This document shows, piece after piece, positions 18,527 through 28,116 of a stretch of DNA of 64,000 nucleotides. The position numbers and the translations under genes were made by a program. This DNA comes from Ferrimonas marina (GTDB lineage: Bacteria; Pseudomonadota; Gammaproteobacteria; Enterobacterales; Shewanellaceae), in the NCBI RefSeq assembly GCF_900129905.1, contig NZ_FQXG01000002.1, positions 558,001 to 622,000 on the forward strand, given 5' to 3'. The notes under the pieces were generated by a model, which saw only the letters and a list, made by a program, of their open reading frames with translations, did no database searches and was not told where the DNA came from. The first letter of the stretch is position 1. Each line of letters begins with the position of its first letter.

Positions 18527-19519
18527 TTACTGAGGTAGGGTCAGTCGGGCAACACGGCCTGGGCGGAAGCCAGACAGGTCGACCTGATCACCATTGAAAA
18601 CCAGATTGGCCGCTTCCGGCGCGCCCAATCGAATGCTAAACGGTGCCTCACCCTGGACGTCGGTCTGGTAGCCATCGCTCTTCAGGCCTTCCACCAGCAC
18701 CCGACCATTGGCGTCCTGCACCAGCATCCAGCAATCGGCGCTGAGGCGGATGCTGAGGCTGTCTTCGCTGGCCACCGCCGGCGCGCTCTCTTCGGCGGCT
18801 TCTGCCACCGGCTCGGCCGCACTCGGTGCGGTCACCGGTTGAGCGGCGCTACTGGCCAGCTCATCGCTTTGGCTTTGGGACTGGGCGGGCAGGCTCGGCT
18901 CAGGCTGAGCAGGCTCGCTGCGCTGAACGGCAGCCGGCTCGATTATCTCAGGCTCAGCCGTTTCGAAGGCGTCGCTGGACTCGGTCAGGCTGGGCGCTTC
19001 GACGGCAGGCTCTTCCAGAGTCGGGGCATCCAGGCTGGGGCTTTGCGGCTCAGCGCTGCTGGGAGATTCAATGGTCACGGTGGGCGGCGCCACGGTGTCG
19101 CTGCTGTCATCGCTGCGACCAAACAGGCCCCAGATGATCACTACGGCCAGGGCCAACAGGATCACCCAGGTCAGCATCATCCAGCGGCTGTCGTGTTTTT
19201 CCCGGTGGGTTCGGCCGGAGAAGCTCTGCATCTCCTTGGTGGGTTCCGGTTGGTGCAGGCGATCCAGTGCGTCGTTGAGGCGTTGCTCATCCAGGCCCAC
19301 CAGGCGGGCGTAGTTGCGGATGTAGCCTCGGATGTAGGTGATGGACATGTCAGGCTCAAAGCTGTCCTGTTCCATCCCGACCACAACCGAATGACGCAGG
19401 TTAAGGCGCTGGGCCACCTGCGTTGTGGTCAATCCTGCCCGTTCACGGGCTTGTCGTAGCATCGGGCCCGGTGTTTCTACCAACTCCGGGCTTGCGTCGT
19501 TCTGTTGTTCGTCTGTCAT
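18527..19519 (-). CDS. rodZ: Cytoskeletal protein RodZ
   Basis: Links MreB filaments to the cell-wall elongation machinery. The 330 residues have an N-terminal helix-turn-helix (LRQARERAGLTTTQVAQRLN; FEPDMSITYIRGYIRNYARL), a basic juxtamembrane part, one membrane helix (MMLTWVILLALAVVIIWGLF, about residues 113-132), a Pro/Ser/Glu-rich periplasmic linker and a C-terminal DUF4115 beta domain (DCWMLVQDANGRVL; FSIRLGAPEAANLVFNG). The start ATG overlaps the pilW stop by one base. Confidence 0.95.
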   Translation of the reverse strand: MTDEQQNDASPELVETPGPMLRQARERAGLTTTQVAQRLNLRHSVVVGMEQDSFEPDMSITYIRGYIRNYARLVGLDEQRLNDALDRLHQPEPTKEMQSFSGRTHREKHDSRWMMLTWVILLALAVVIIWGLFGRSDDSSDTVAPPTVTIESPSSAEPQSPSLDAPTLEEPAVEAPSLTESSDAFETAEPEIIEPAAVQRSEPAQPEPSLPAQSQSQSDELASSAAQPVTAPSAAEPVAEAAEESAPAVASEDSLSIRLSADCWMLVQDANGRVLVEGLKSDGYQTDVQGEAPFSIRLGAPEAANLVFNGDQVDLSGFRPGRVARLTLPQ

Positions 19520-20292
19520 CAGTAATACTTCATTCGGTACGTTTTCGCCTGCTCTGAACCAGGGTACTTCGCCAACAATAATACCCCATAGCGACGGGCC
19601 GCATCCGTATTCTGAACGCTATATTCCAACTCTGCCCCCAACAGCAAACTGGCTGGGGATTCGTTGCCACCTTGATGGTAACGCTCGAGATACCGGCGCG
19701 TTTCATCCCATTGCTGAGCAACGAAGCTTAATTCTGCCACTTCCAGCAAGGTCGCGGCTCGGCGGGGATCATAATTGAGAGCCCGCTCATAATACAGTCT
19801 GGCTTTGTCGTCCCATCCGGCCTGACGGGCACACATCCCAAGGTTTTCATAGGTTTGGCTCATGCGGATGTAGCCGGGAATGTCCACGGCCCGATTCATC
19901 CACTTGTCGGCATCCTTGTAACGCTGCTGCCGACAGAGAAACACCCCGTAGTTGTTAGCCGCATCGGCACTGTTCGGGTGAACCGACACCGCCCGCTTGT
20001 AAAACTGTTCGGCCCGCGCTTCGTCCTTGACCACATCGTAGTAGTGCGCCATGGCCAGCAGCGCTTCATCCAGATCCGGCGACTGTTCCAGCGCCCGCTC
20101 CAGGTTGTACTTGGCCTGTTCGTTATCGCCACGATTGAGGTAAGCAAGCCCCAGTGACACCCGTTCACGGGCGGCCGCTGAGGGCACGTATTCTCGTTCA
20201 GCAACCCGAGTGTCGGTGCCGCTGTAGGTGGTGGTCTGAACGCAGCCGGACATTAACAACGGTAGCAGGATGACCAGGCCAATGCGCTTCAT
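19519..20292 (-). CDS. pilW: Type IV pilus biogenesis/stability lipoprotein PilW (PilF)
   Basis: Outer-membrane lipoprotein with TPR repeats that helps PilQ secretin assembly. The 257 residues start with a lipoprotein signal ending LLMSGC (Cys17), followed by about five TPRs: LGLAYLNRGDNEQAKYNLER, DEALLAMAHYYDVV, NSADAANNYGVFLCRQQ, MSQTYENLGMCARQAG, and RRAATLLEVAELSF. It is upstream of rodZ in the conserved rlmN-pilW-rodZ order. No other pilus genes lie in the window. Confidence 0.93.
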   Translation of the reverse strand: MKRIGLVILLPLLMSGCVQTTTYSGTDTRVAEREYVPSAAARERVSLGLAYLNRGDNEQAKYNLERALEQSPDLDEALLAMAHYYDVVKDEARAEQFYKRAVSVHPNSADAANNYGVFLCRQQRYKDADKWMNRAVDIPGYIRMSQTYENLGMCARQAGWDDKARLYYERALNYDPRRAATLLEVAELSFVAQQWDETRRYLERYHQGGNESPASLLLGAELEYSVQNTDAARRYGVLLLAKYPGSEQAKTYRMKYY

Positions 20293-20321
20293 CGTATCCC
20301 TGATGTTTTACAAACAAATAC

Positions 20322-21440
20322 TTAGCTCATTGTGACCGAAATGGACTTCTCTTGCATACGTTTTTTTACCAGTCGCTTGGTGCGATCCCGCACGTCACCG
20401 ACCAGCTGACCGCAGGCAGCGTCGATGTCGTCGCCTCGGGTTTTACGCACGATGACGGTCAAACCGTAGTCCATCAGCACCTTGGCAAAGCGGTCGATGC
20501 GCGAGTTGGAGCTCTTGCCGTACGGGCTGCCAGGGTAAGGGTTGAAGGGGATCAGGTTGATCTTACACGGCGTGTCCTTCATCACCTTGGCCAGCTCGTG
20601 GGCCTGCTCAGTGCTGTCGTTGATGTGGTCCAGCATCACGTACTCCACCGTCACCCGGCCCTTGTTGGCCAGCGACTTGCCCAGATAACCGCGTACCGAG
20701 GCCAGGAACATGTCGATGTTGTACTTCTTGTTGACCGGCACCAGCACGTCGCGCAGTGCATCGTCCGGGGCGTGCAAAGAGATGGCCAGGGCCACGTCGA
20801 TCTGATCGCCCAGCTTGTCCAGCGCCGGTACCACACCAGAGGTGGACAGGGTGACGCGGCGCTTGGACAGGCCAAAGCCGAAGTCATCCAGCATGATGTT
20901 CATCGCCGGCACCACGTTACTGAGGTTGAGCAGCGGCTCGCCCATGCCCATCAGAACCACGTTGGAGATGGGACGCTCACCGGTCTCGGTCTTCAGACCC
21001 AGGTAGGTGGCCACACGCCACACCTGGCCGATGATCTCGGACACGGTGAGGTTGCGGTTGAAGCCCTGCTGAGCGGTGGAGCAGAAGCTGCATTCCAGCG
21101 CACAGCCTACCTGGGAGGAGATGCACAGGGTGGCCCGATCCGCTTCCGGGATGTAGACAGTTTCGACCTGCTGGCCGTTGCCCACATCGATGGCAAACTT
21201 GATGGTGCCGTCGGAGGAGTGCTGGCTGGTGGCGATCTCCGGAGCAATCACCTCGGCGCGCTCCTTGAGCTTGGCGCGCAGGCCCTTGTTGATGTTGGTC
21301 ATCTGGTCAAAGTCAGCGCAACCAAAGTGATAGATCCACTTCATTACCTGATCGGCGCGGAACGGCTTCTCGCCGATCTCCACGAAAAACGCGCGCAAGC
21401 CGTCGCGATCCAGGTTAAGCAGGTTGGTTTTCTCTGTCAT
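20322..21440 (-). CDS. rlmN: Dual-specificity RNA methyltransferase RlmN
   Basis: Radical-SAM enzyme that makes 2-methyladenosine at 23S rRNA A2503 and at A37 of some tRNAs. The 372 residues include [15 protein letters not shown], the cluster motif [42 protein letters not shown] and the C-terminal [13 protein letters not shown] with the resolving cysteine. I start it at 21440 ([10 protein letters not shown]) because GAGG lies six bases upstream; an in-frame ATG four codons earlier lacks a good site. It heads the rlmN-pilW-rodZ-ispG-hisS cluster. Confidence 0.97.
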   Translation of the reverse strand: MTEKTNLLNLDRDGLRAFFVEIGEKPFRADQVMKWIYHFGCADFDQMTNINKGLRAKLKERAEVIAPEIATSQHSSDGTIKFAIDVGNGQQVETVYIPEADRATLCISSQVGCALECSFCSTAQQGFNRNLTVSEIIGQVWRVATYLGLKTETGERPISNVVLMGMGEPLLNLSNVVPAMNIMLDDFGFGLSKRRVTLSTSGVVPALDKLGDQIDVALAISLHAPDDALRDVLVPVNKKYNIDMFLASVRGYLGKSLANKGRVTVEYVMLDHINDSTEQAHELAKVMKDTPCKINLIPFNPYPGSPYGKSSNSRIDRFAKVLMDYGLTVIVRKTRGDDIDAACGQLVGDVRDRTKRLVKKRMQEKSISVTMS

Positions 21441-21705
21441 CGGATGCCTCATCTACCAGCCGAAAAATGGCGCGCAATTGTACAGGGTTCATCGCCCCGC
21501 CGTCCAGCCCGGAAAGGGCTGGGCCATCCACCGTTGCAGGCCAGGGCGCTGCCTCTTTTTTGTTCAGACGGTTCAAGCTTGGCCTAATGCACTCTGAACA
21601 GGCCACTTTCCTTGTTACAAGGGACTAATGAAAAACTGACAAACCCCGTTATTATTGGCACATCGCCATGTTGGCGATTTTGTTGAACAGGAGTATGAAT
21701 CCAAA

Positions 21706-22776
21706 ATGTTGCTGCTTTCAGTGTACATTGCCCTGGCCATCGGGGTGTCTTTCATCTGCAGCGTGCTGGAAGCCACCTTGCTGAGCATCACCCCAGCCTA
21801 CATCAAGGGCCTCAAAGCCGATCACCCCAAAGCAGCGGATCGGCTGGAGAAGCTCAAGGCCAATATCGAGGCGCCACTGGTGGCGATCCTCACCCTCAAT
21901 ACCGTGGCCCATACCGCCGGGGCCGCCGGTGCCGGTGCCCAGGCCGCCGCGGTGTTTGGTAGCCAGGTGCTGGGGCTGTTCTCCGCCATCCTGACCCTGG
22001 CGATCCTGTTCCTGTCCGAGATCATCCCTAAGACCCTGGGTGCCAACTACTGGCGTCAGCTGGCACCGCTTTCTGCCCGCCCGCTGCAGGCGCTGGTGAC
22101 CCTGACCAAGCCGCTGATCTGGCTCTCTGCCAAGATGACCAGCCTGCTGGGCAAAGAGGGCAGCGGCCAGTACATCCGCTCTGAGATGTCCGCCATGGCC
22201 GACATCGGTGCCGAGTCTGGTGAGCTCAATGACCAGGAGTCCAACATCCTTAAGCAGATGCTTAAGGCGCGGAGTATCCCGGTATCGGCGATCATGACTC
22301 CGCGTACGGTGATCTTCGCCCTGCCCCAGAGCCTGACCCTGGCGGAGTACGCCCATGAGCACAGCCGTAAGGGCTTCAGCCGGATCCCGATCTACGCCCA
22401 CGACCCGGACGACATTGTCGGTTACGTGCAGAAGGCGGATGTGCTGATGGCGGAGAAAGCCCAGCCGGAAGCGCCGCTGCGTACCCTGCGACGCAGCATG
22501 ACGGTGATCCCGGAGAACACCCAACTGATGCGGGTGTTTGAGTTGCTGCTTAACAAGCAGAACCCGATGGCGATGGTGGTGGACGAGTACGGCAGCGTAC
22601 GCGGCCTGGTGACCATGGAGGACGTGCTGGAGTCACTGCTGGGGCTGGAGATCGTCGAGCGCGACGACCCGGCCGAGGACATGCAGCAACTGGCCAAGAA
22701 GCTGTGGGACCACCGCCAGAAGCAGCGCAAGTTCCGGGTCAGCCACGACGAGGAGCCGGACAACAAGGCGGAATAA
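21706..22776 (+). CDS. CNNM/DUF21-type membrane protein with CBS pair
   Basis: Inner-membrane protein of the CNNM/CorB family, usually tied to magnesium or other divalent cation transport. The 356 residues have a DUF21 membrane part: LLLSVYIALAIGVSFICSVLEA, an AILTLNTVAHTAGAAGAG core with the conserved small-residue pattern, and LFSAILTLAILFLSEIIPKTLG. A CBS-domain pair follows (SAIMTPRTVIFALP; FSRIPIYAHDPDDIVGYVQK; MAMVVDEYGSVRGLVTMEDV). The C-terminal CorC_HlyC domain is missing; a short charged tail ends the protein. The ATG at 21706 is preceded by GGAGT; frames extending upstream begin with TTG and look non-coding. It is the only plus-strand gene between rlmN and ndk. Confidence 0.9.
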   Translation: MLLLSVYIALAIGVSFICSVLEATLLSITPAYIKGLKADHPKAADRLEKLKANIEAPLVAILTLNTVAHTAGAAGAGAQAAAVFGSQVLGLFSAILTLAILFLSEIIPKTLGANYWRQLAPLSARPLQALVTLTKPLIWLSAKMTSLLGKEGSGQYIRSEMSAMADIGAESGELNDQESNILKQMLKARSIPVSAIMTPRTVIFALPQSLTLAEYAHEHSRKGFSRIPIYAHDPDDIVGYVQKADVLMAEKAQPEAPLRTLRRSMTVIPENTQLMRVFELLLNKQNPMAMVVDEYGSVRGLVTMEDVLESLLGLEIVERDDPAEDMQQLAKKLWDHRQKQRKFRVSHDEEPDNKAE

Positions 22777-22803
22777 GCCTTATCGGTGTCCAATCGCAGA
22801 AAC

Positions 22804-22831
22804 AAAAAAAGCGCCCCTCGGGGCGCTTTTT
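22804..22831. terminator. Bidirectional terminator between the CNNM gene and ndk
   Basis: GCGCCCC/GGGGCGC stem with a minimal loop between A-run and T-run, serving two convergent genes. Confidence 0.9.
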
Positions 22832-22847
22832 CATGACTCAAATCAGC

Positions 22848-23279
22848 TTAGCGGGTGCGCGGGCAGATCTCGTCAGCGGTAAAGAAGTAAGCGATCTCAC
22901 GCTCAGCAGAAGCCAGGGCGTCGGAGCCGTGAACTGCGTTGGCGTCGATGCTGTCAGCGAAGTCGCTGCGCAGGGTACCGCGAGCCGCTTCAGCCGGGTT
23001 GGTGGCACCCATGATTTCACGGTTGGCCAGAACGGCGTTTTCGCCTTCCAGTACCTGCACCATGATCGGGCCGGAGGTCATGAACTCAACCAGCGCCGGG
23101 AAGAAAGGACGCTCTTTGTGCTCAGCGTAGAAGCCTTCGGCTTGCTCTTTGCTCAGGTGTACCATCTTGCTGGCAACGATCTTCAGACCAGCGGCCTCGA
23201 AGCGGCTGTAGATGGCGCCAATCACGTTCTTAGCGACGGCATCCGGCTTAACGATAGAAAAAGTGCGCTCAATGGCCAT
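22848..23279 (-). CDS. ndk: Nucleoside diphosphate kinase
   Basis: Transfers the gamma phosphate between nucleoside triphosphates and diphosphates. The 143 residues, the standard length, begin [15 protein letters not shown] and include the active-site histidine in [19 protein letters not shown] start at 23279; the in-frame extension to 23339 (MPYNPRDK...) is not part of the family. Near rlmN, as in many relatives. Confidence 0.98.
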   Translation of the reverse strand: MAIERTFSIVKPDAVAKNVIGAIYSRFEAAGLKIVASKMVHLSKEQAEGFYAEHKERPFFPALVEFMTSGPIMVQVLEGENAVLANREIMGATNPAEAARGTLRSDFADSIDANAVHGSDALASAEREIAYFFTADEICPRTR

Positions 23280-23425
23280 TGTCTGTCCACTCCATGTTGT
23301 TTTAAGGACGTCTATTTTGTCGCGCGGATTATATGGCATCCGGCAGCAAAAATCCCACCCTAATCACATGATGTGACGACTTTAGGTGCGCTATCGCACA
23401 TTTTTCTGCAATGACGGGATGGCCG

Positions 23426-23965
23426 TCAGTTGCCGTACTTTACCCCAACCCAGGCGCAGTGCTTATCGCAGCAGCGGCGATAGCGGCTGACGAAGCCCCG
23501 TTTGCGGGCTTGTTCCATCAACCGATGCAAGACAGCGCTGTTGTCATCGGACTCGGGCAGGGCCAGCAGGATGCGGCCACCGGAGCGCAAACGACGCCAG
23601 GCTTGGTCGAGCAGAGGTTCGAAGGGCTCATTAACGCGGTTGGGCAGGACCACCACCACATCACACTGCTGCGGCGCACTGGAGGGGCCGGTGCGGCGAC
23701 GTTCGATCTGAGGGTACTGCTGTGCCATCTGATCGACGAATGCGATGCGGTCGTCTTCCTCGAGGATCACCACACTGCCCTGCTCACTGACGGAGCCAGC
23801 CAGGGTGGTGAGAACGTCACGGTCGGGTTGGCCATACACCAACACCTGTTCGTTGCGACGGATGCTCAGCTTGCGGAGCAGAAAATTCAGTTGCCAGTCA
23901 GCCAGGCAAGGTTCGCCAGCAACGGGCTGGCTATCAGGTAGGATACTGCGGACGCTTTGTGTCAT
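23426..23965 (-). CDS. Rossmann-like protein resembling a methyltransferase domain, probably non-catalytic
   Basis: A 179-residue cytosolic protein. LADWQLNFLLRKLSIRRNEQVLVYGQPD and GSVVILEEDDRIAFV (quoted as parts) look like the first strands of a class I SAM-methyltransferase fold. CDVVVVLPNRVNEPFEPLLDQAW and LRSGGRILLALPE match strands 4-5, followed by KRGFVSRYRRCCDKHCAWVGVK. The glycine-rich SAM loop is not conserved and no NPPF/DPPY motif is seen. This layout resembles the non-catalytic N-terminal half of RsmC/RlmG-type enzymes. It starts with ATG at 23965 and stands alone between ndk and the isc operon. Function unknown. Confidence 0.7.
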   Translation of the reverse strand: MTQSVRSILPDSQPVAGEPCLADWQLNFLLRKLSIRRNEQVLVYGQPDRDVLTTLAGSVSEQGSVVILEEDDRIAFVDQMAQQYPQIERRRTGPSSAPQQCDVVVVLPNRVNEPFEPLLDQAWRRLRSGGRILLALPESDDNSAVLHRLMEQARKRGFVSRYRRCCDKHCAWVGVKYGN

Positions 23966-24342
23966 TTTTGGTCACCGCAAATCAGGTAAGAAGTCAGAGG
24001 ATGCCGCTCGGTAGCCCTGTAAGATTTGGACTACATCTTAGTAGGCGACATTCCATTGACAAAACTAAAATGATTGTCTAAGAAAAGAAACCCCATAGCG
24101 GCAAAGAATGATTATTATTTGTCCCGGGATAACTGATTATGCGGTGAGCATCACAAACGGGCATGGTTCTGCCGCCACCCAGTCCCCCTTCCCTGCTGCA
24201 AATATTACCGTTTTGTGAATCGGACAAAAAACACGCTGCAGCTGCCCTAACAGAGAATTCCATGAGGTGAAAGTGGGAGTTTTCCCCGCTGAAACCAACC
24301 ATTGGATGCGCCAGCTCTCGACCAGGTCTTTCTGATACCCAT
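23966..24342. other. AT-rich intergenic region downstream of iscX
   Basis: About 375 bp with lower GC than its neighbours. It separates the isc operon terminator from the gene at 23426-23965. A 74-codon minus-strand frame at 24078-24302 has no ribosome binding site and no coding character. I could not fit the sequence to a riboswitch I know. It likely holds the promoter and a long leader of the 23426 gene. Confidence 0.4.
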
Positions 24343-24370
24343 AAAAAACGCGACCCTGAGGTCGCGTTTA
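24343..24370 (-). terminator. Terminator of the isc operon
   Basis: ACGCGACC / GGTCGCGT stem (24348-24355 with 24360-24367) with CTGA loop; on the minus strand it is followed by a T-run directly after the iscX stop codon. Confidence 0.88.
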
Positions 24371-24371
24371 T

Positions 24372-24572
24372 TCAATCCACTTCGTCTATCCAGGCCTGTT
24401 GAATGGCCTCCAGCACCCGCTCGCCGCTGTGGTTGGGATCGTCGTCAAACTCCTCCAATGCCAGCACCCAAGCGCGCAACTCGGTAAAGCGCAACTGGGT
24501 TGGGTCCTGCTCAGGGTGTTGTTCCGCCAGTTCAATGGCGATGTCCTGCACGTCAGTCCACTTCAATCCCAT
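24372..24572 (-). CDS. iscX: Fe-S assembly modulator IscX
   Basis: A 66-residue acidic protein (LKWTDVQDIAIELAEQHPEQD; LRFTELRAWVLALEEFDDDP; EAIQQAWIDE) that binds IscS and slows cluster transfer as iron falls, a bacterial frataxin partner. Length and sequence match the family. It is the last gene of the isc operon, 17 bp after fdx, followed by a terminator. Confidence 0.96.
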   Translation of the reverse strand: MGLKWTDVQDIAIELAEQHPEQDPTQLRFTELRAWVLALEEFDDDPNHSGERVLEAIQQAWIDEVD

Positions 24573-24589
24573 GTTGCGCCTCCGTTTGC

Positions 24590-24928
24590 TTAGTGGTGTT
24601 CAGATACCTGGTTAATGGTATAGCGGGGAATGTCGATCACCAAGTCCTCGTCCGCAACCTTGGATTGGCAGGAGAGTCGGGACTCCGGCTCCAGGCCCCA
24701 GGCCTTGTCCAGCATGTCGTCTTCCAGCTCGTCGCTCTCTTCGAGCGAATCAAAGCCTTCGCGAACCACCACGTGGCAGGTGGTGCAGGCACAGGATTTT
24801 TCACAGGCGTGCTCGATGTGGATGCCGTTTTTCAGCGCCACATCCAGTACGGTTTCACCGCTTTGTGCCTCTACTTCCAGCCCTTCCGGGCACAGCTCCT
24901 GATGGGGCAGGAATACAATCTTCGGCAT
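24590..24928 (-). CDS. fdx: [2Fe-2S] ferredoxin, isc type
   Basis: Adrenodoxin-like ferredoxin supplying electrons to cluster assembly. The 112 residues contain the ligand set HACEKSCACTTCHVVV plus the distal cysteine in SRLSCQSKV. It ends NQVSEHH. It follows hscA by nine bases in the operon. Confidence 0.97.
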   Translation of the reverse strand: MPKIVFLPHQELCPEGLEVEAQSGETVLDVALKNGIHIEHACEKSCACTTCHVVVREGFDSLEESDELEDDMLDKAWGLEPESRLSCQSKVADEDLVIDIPRYTINQVSEHH

Positions 24929-24937
24929 GCTGTCCTC

Positions 24938-26788
24938 TTATACGTTGTCCACCGACTGGCCCGACAGGGCACGGCGGATGGAAAGATCCATGCGCAGGGC
25001 GGCGAATTCGCTGCTGGCGTTGTCCAGCGCTTCGATGCCCTGCTTAATCACTTCGCCGTCCGTGCCTTCGCACAGGGCGGCCAGGTCTCGCATGCGCTGC
25101 TCCAGCGCCTGTCGAGCTTCCGGCGCCAGCAGGATGTCGCCATCCGCTTCCAGCGCCTTGGTCAAACTTTCGATCACCCGGCCGGCCTCGATGCGCTGCT
25201 CGGTGAGCATCCGCTTATCCAGGTCTTCCCGGGCGTGGGTCATGGAGTCGGTGAGCATCTGGGTCACTTCCGCATCACTCAGGCCGAAGGCCGGCTTGAC
25301 CTCGATGGAGGATTGTACCCCAGTGGTCTTCTCCATGGCGGTGACGCTGAGTAGGCCGTCGGCGTCGACCTGGAAGGTCACTCGCACCACCGCGGTACCG
25401 GCCGCCATCGCAGGCAGACCGCGCAGCTCAAAGCGGGCCAGGGAGCGGCAGTCTGCCACCATCTCGCGCTCGCCCTGGACCACGTGGATCGCCATGGCCG
25501 ACTGGCCGTCCTTGTAGGTGGTGAACTCCTGGGCACGGGCCACCGGGATGGTGGTGTTACGCGGGATCACCTTCTCGGTCAGGCCGCCCATGGTCTCCAG
25601 ACCCAGCGACAGCGGCAGGACGTCCAGCAGCAGCATCTCGGAGTCGGGCTTGTTACCCACCAGGATGTCCGCCTGGATGGCGGCACCGATGGCGACCACA
25701 CGGTCCGGATCGATGCTGGTCAGCGGGGTACGGCCAAAGTAATCGCCAATCTGGTTGCGTACTGCCGGCACTCGAGTCGAGCCGCCGACCATCACCACTT
25801 CCAGCACCTCGTCGGCGGCCACGCCGGCGTCTTTCAGACAGCGGCGGCAGGCCATCAGGGTGCGCTTGATCAGCGGCTGGATCAGCTCATTGAAGTGATC
25901 CACGTTGATGGTTTGCTGCCAGTCACCCAGCTGCGCTTGCACGCTGTCCTGATCAGACAGTGCCTCTTTGACCCGGCAGGCCTCGTTGAGCAAGCGGCGC
26001 TGGTTGGCCGGATCGCGAGCGTCCAGACCAGACTGTTCAGCCAGGTAATCGGCCAGCAGGTGGTCGAAGTCGTCGCCGCCCAGGGCGGAGTCGCCACCGG
26101 TGGCCAGCACCTCGAACACCCCTTTATTGAGGCGCAGGATGGAGATATCAAAGGTGCCGCCACCCAGGTCGTAGACCGCGATAACCCCCTCCTGGCCGCT
26201 ATCCAGGCCATAGGCGATGGCGGCGGCGGTGGGCTCGTTGAGCAGGCGCAGCACCTTAACGCCCAGCAGCTCGGCGGCGTCCTTGGTGCCCTGGCGCTGG
26301 GCGTCATCGAAGTAGGCGGGTACGGTGATCACCGCACCGGACAGGTCGCCGCCCAGGGTGGCTTCGGCACGCTGGATCAGCGGGCGCAGCACCTCGGCGG
26401 AGATCTGGATGGCGTTCTGCTCGCCCTGGCGGGTGACAAACAGCGGCAAGCCGTTGTCGGAGGCCTTGAGCTGGTAGGGCTGATTGGGGTAGCGGGCGGT
26501 GACGTCCTCAAGGGAGCGCCCCAGATAGCGTTTCACCGAGATGATGGTGTTGTGCGGGTCTTGCACCGCCTCGGCTTTGGCAGCGTGGCCGGTGACCACC
26601 TGCTCATCGGCAAAGCGCACCACGGAGGGCATGCGGTGACGGCCCTGTTCGTCCGGCAGGGTAGCGGCTTCGCCACTGCGAACCGCGGCCACCAGCGAGT
26701 TGGTGGTGCCCAGATCGATGCCCACCGCGAGTTTGTGCTGATGGGGAGCCGCAGCTTGGCCCGGTTCCGCGATCTGAAGTAATGCCAT
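24938..26788 (-). CDS. hscA: Fe-S protein assembly chaperone HscA
   Basis: Specialised Hsp70 that binds the LPPVK loop of IscU and, with HscB, drives cluster release. The 616 residues show an N-terminal ATPase domain ([66 protein letters not shown]) and a substrate domain ([37 protein letters not shown]). It begins with a 19-residue leader ([11 protein letters not shown]...) normal for HscA. 17 bp after hscB. Confidence 0.98.
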   Translation of the reverse strand: MALLQIAEPGQAAAPHQHKLAVGIDLGTTNSLVAAVRSGEAATLPDEQGRHRMPSVVRFADEQVVTGHAAKAEAVQDPHNTIISVKRYLGRSLEDVTARYPNQPYQLKASDNGLPLFVTRQGEQNAIQISAEVLRPLIQRAEATLGGDLSGAVITVPAYFDDAQRQGTKDAAELLGVKVLRLLNEPTAAAIAYGLDSGQEGVIAVYDLGGGTFDISILRLNKGVFEVLATGGDSALGGDDFDHLLADYLAEQSGLDARDPANQRRLLNEACRVKEALSDQDSVQAQLGDWQQTINVDHFNELIQPLIKRTLMACRRCLKDAGVAADEVLEVVMVGGSTRVPAVRNQIGDYFGRTPLTSIDPDRVVAIGAAIQADILVGNKPDSEMLLLDVLPLSLGLETMGGLTEKVIPRNTTIPVARAQEFTTYKDGQSAMAIHVVQGEREMVADCRSLARFELRGLPAMAAGTAVVRVTFQVDADGLLSVTAMEKTTGVQSSIEVKPAFGLSDAEVTQMLTDSMTHAREDLDKRMLTEQRIEAGRVIESLTKALEADGDILLAPEARQALEQRMRDLAALCEGTDGEVIKQGIEALDNASSEFAALRMDLSIRRALSGQSVDNV

Positions 26789-26805
26789 GTTGTGTTATCC
26801 GATGC

Positions 26806-27321
26806 TCACAGTTCCCACTGCTCTTCCAGCAGTGACAACTCCTGTTCCAGTTTGTCGACGAATTTGAGCTTGCGCAGGGTATCGGCTGCTTGCGGCCAGT
26901 TGGCCCCGTCCAGGTGACTGGCCAGTTCAGCCAGCATCGTCTTGCGAAGGTCAACGAACTCCCGCTCCAGGGCCATTGCGCCCTCCATAGGATCGGCGTT
27001 GCCCGGCAACTCGGCCAGGGCTTCTCGCCATTCCATCTGTTGCATCAGGAAGAGGGGGTCTTTGACCGTGGCGGTCTCGCCACGCAGTTCGATGCCGTTC
27101 AGGCGAAGCAGGTATTCGGCGCGGCTCAAGGGGGACTTGAGGGTCTCAAAGGCGTCGTTGATTTCGGCGGTCTTGTGTACCGCCAGCATCCGCTCCCGAT
27201 CACTGGCAGCGGCAAATTTGTCGGGATGCACCGCCCGTTGCAGCTCGCGGTAGCGGCTGGCCAGGGCGGCCCCGTCTAGCTCAAACCCTTGGGGCAGAGC
27301 GAAGAGTTCGAAGTAGTTCAT
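26806..27321 (-). CDS. hscB: Co-chaperone HscB
   Basis: J-domain protein that delivers IscU to HscA. The 171 residues begin MNYFELFALPQGFELD and hold the HPDK motif in LQRAVHPDKFAAASD, followed by the C-terminal three-helix IscU-binding domain (LFLMQQMEWREALAEL). It starts two bases after the iscA stop codon. Confidence 0.97.
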   Translation of the reverse strand: MNYFELFALPQGFELDGAALASRYRELQRAVHPDKFAAASDRERMLAVHKTAEINDAFETLKSPLSRAEYLLRLNGIELRGETATVKDPLFLMQQMEWREALAELPGNADPMEGAMALEREFVDLRKTMLAELASHLDGANWPQAADTLRKLKFVDKLEQELSLLEEQWEL

Positions 27322-27323
27322 GC

Positions 27324-27647
27324 TCAGACGGTGAAGCTCTCACCGCAACCGCACTCACCGGTTGAGTTGGGGTTCTCGAACTTGAAGCCCTCGTTGAGGC
27401 CTTCCTTGACGAAGTCCACCTCGAGCCCTTCCAGGTACACCAGGCTCTTGGCGTCGATGATCAGGTTTACACCCTGCTCATTGAACACCTCGTCGCCCGG
27501 CTCCAGTTCATCAACGAACTCCAGCACGTAGGCCAGACCGGAGCAACCGGAGGTCTTCAGCCCCAGGCGCAGCCCGAGGCCCTTGCCTCGATTAGCCAGG
27601 TAGGATTTGACGCGTTCTGCGGCGGCTTCGGTCAGGGTAATGGCCAT
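27324..27647 (-). CDS. iscA: Iron-sulfur carrier IscA
   Basis: A-type carrier that accepts and passes on [2Fe-2S] or [4Fe-4S] clusters. The 107 residues carry the three invariant cysteines: [10 protein letters not shown] and the C-terminal GECGCGESF. Member of the isc operon between iscU and hscB. Confidence 0.97.
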   Translation of the reverse strand: MAITLTEAAAERVKSYLANRGKGLGLRLGLKTSGCSGLAYVLEFVDELEPGDEVFNEQGVNLIIDAKSLVYLEGLEVDFVKEGLNEGFKFENPNSTGECGCGESFTV

Positions 27648-27661
27648 GTACTACTCCAGTC

Positions 27662-28045
27662 TTACTTGTCTTGCTTGCTCTTGTAATCGGTGATGGCCGC
27701 CTTGATGGCGTCCTCAGCGAGGATAGAGCAGTGGATCTTCACCGGCGGCAGGGCCAGCTCTTCGGCGATGGCGGTGTTCTTGATCTCCGCTGCCTCGTCC
27801 AGGGTTTTCCCCTTGACCCACTCGGTCACCAGGGAGCTGGAAGCGATCGCGCTGCCACAGCCGTAGGTCTTGAACTTGGCGTCCTCAATCACCCCACCGT
27901 CGGAGATCTTGAGTTGCAGTTTCATCACGTCACCACACGCCGGGGCGCCCACCATACCGGTGGCTACGTTCGGGTCGTTCTTATCGAAAGAGCCAACGTT
28001 GCGCGGGTTTTCGTAGTGGTCGATTACTTTATCACTGTAAGCCAT
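27662..28045 (-). CDS. iscU: Fe-S cluster scaffold IscU
   Basis: Scaffold on which IscS-derived sulfur and iron are built into clusters. The 127 residues contain the ligand cysteines in APACGDVMK, YGCGSAIASS and KIHCSILAEDA, and the HscA recognition loop LPPVK directly before the last cysteine. The N-terminus is YSDKVIDHYENPRNVGS. It follows iscS by 71 bp; that gap holds a small GCTTC/GAAGC hairpin. Confidence 0.98.
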   Translation of the reverse strand: MAYSDKVIDHYENPRNVGSFDKNDPNVATGMVGAPACGDVMKLQLKISDGGVIEDAKFKTYGCGSAIASSSLVTEWVKGKTLDEAAEIKNTAIAEELALPPVKIHCSILAEDAIKAAITDYKSKQDK

Positions 28046-28116
28046 AACTGAGCTCCAAAGCTTGCTTCATTCTGTGAAGCCAACCCCGCCGCAAAAGCGA
28101 CGGGACACAATTCCAA

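Noticed and set aside
24100-24300. Possible riboswitch (G-rich stretch with GGGAAGGGGG-like and GCCACC-like pieces)
   Set aside because: The order of conserved elements does not fit the cobalamin, TPP or Moco classes I know, and the downstream gene gives no metabolic hint.
24078-24302. 74-codon frame on the minus strand between the gene at 23426 and iscX
   Set aside because: No ribosome binding site, no coding bias, no recognisable domain.
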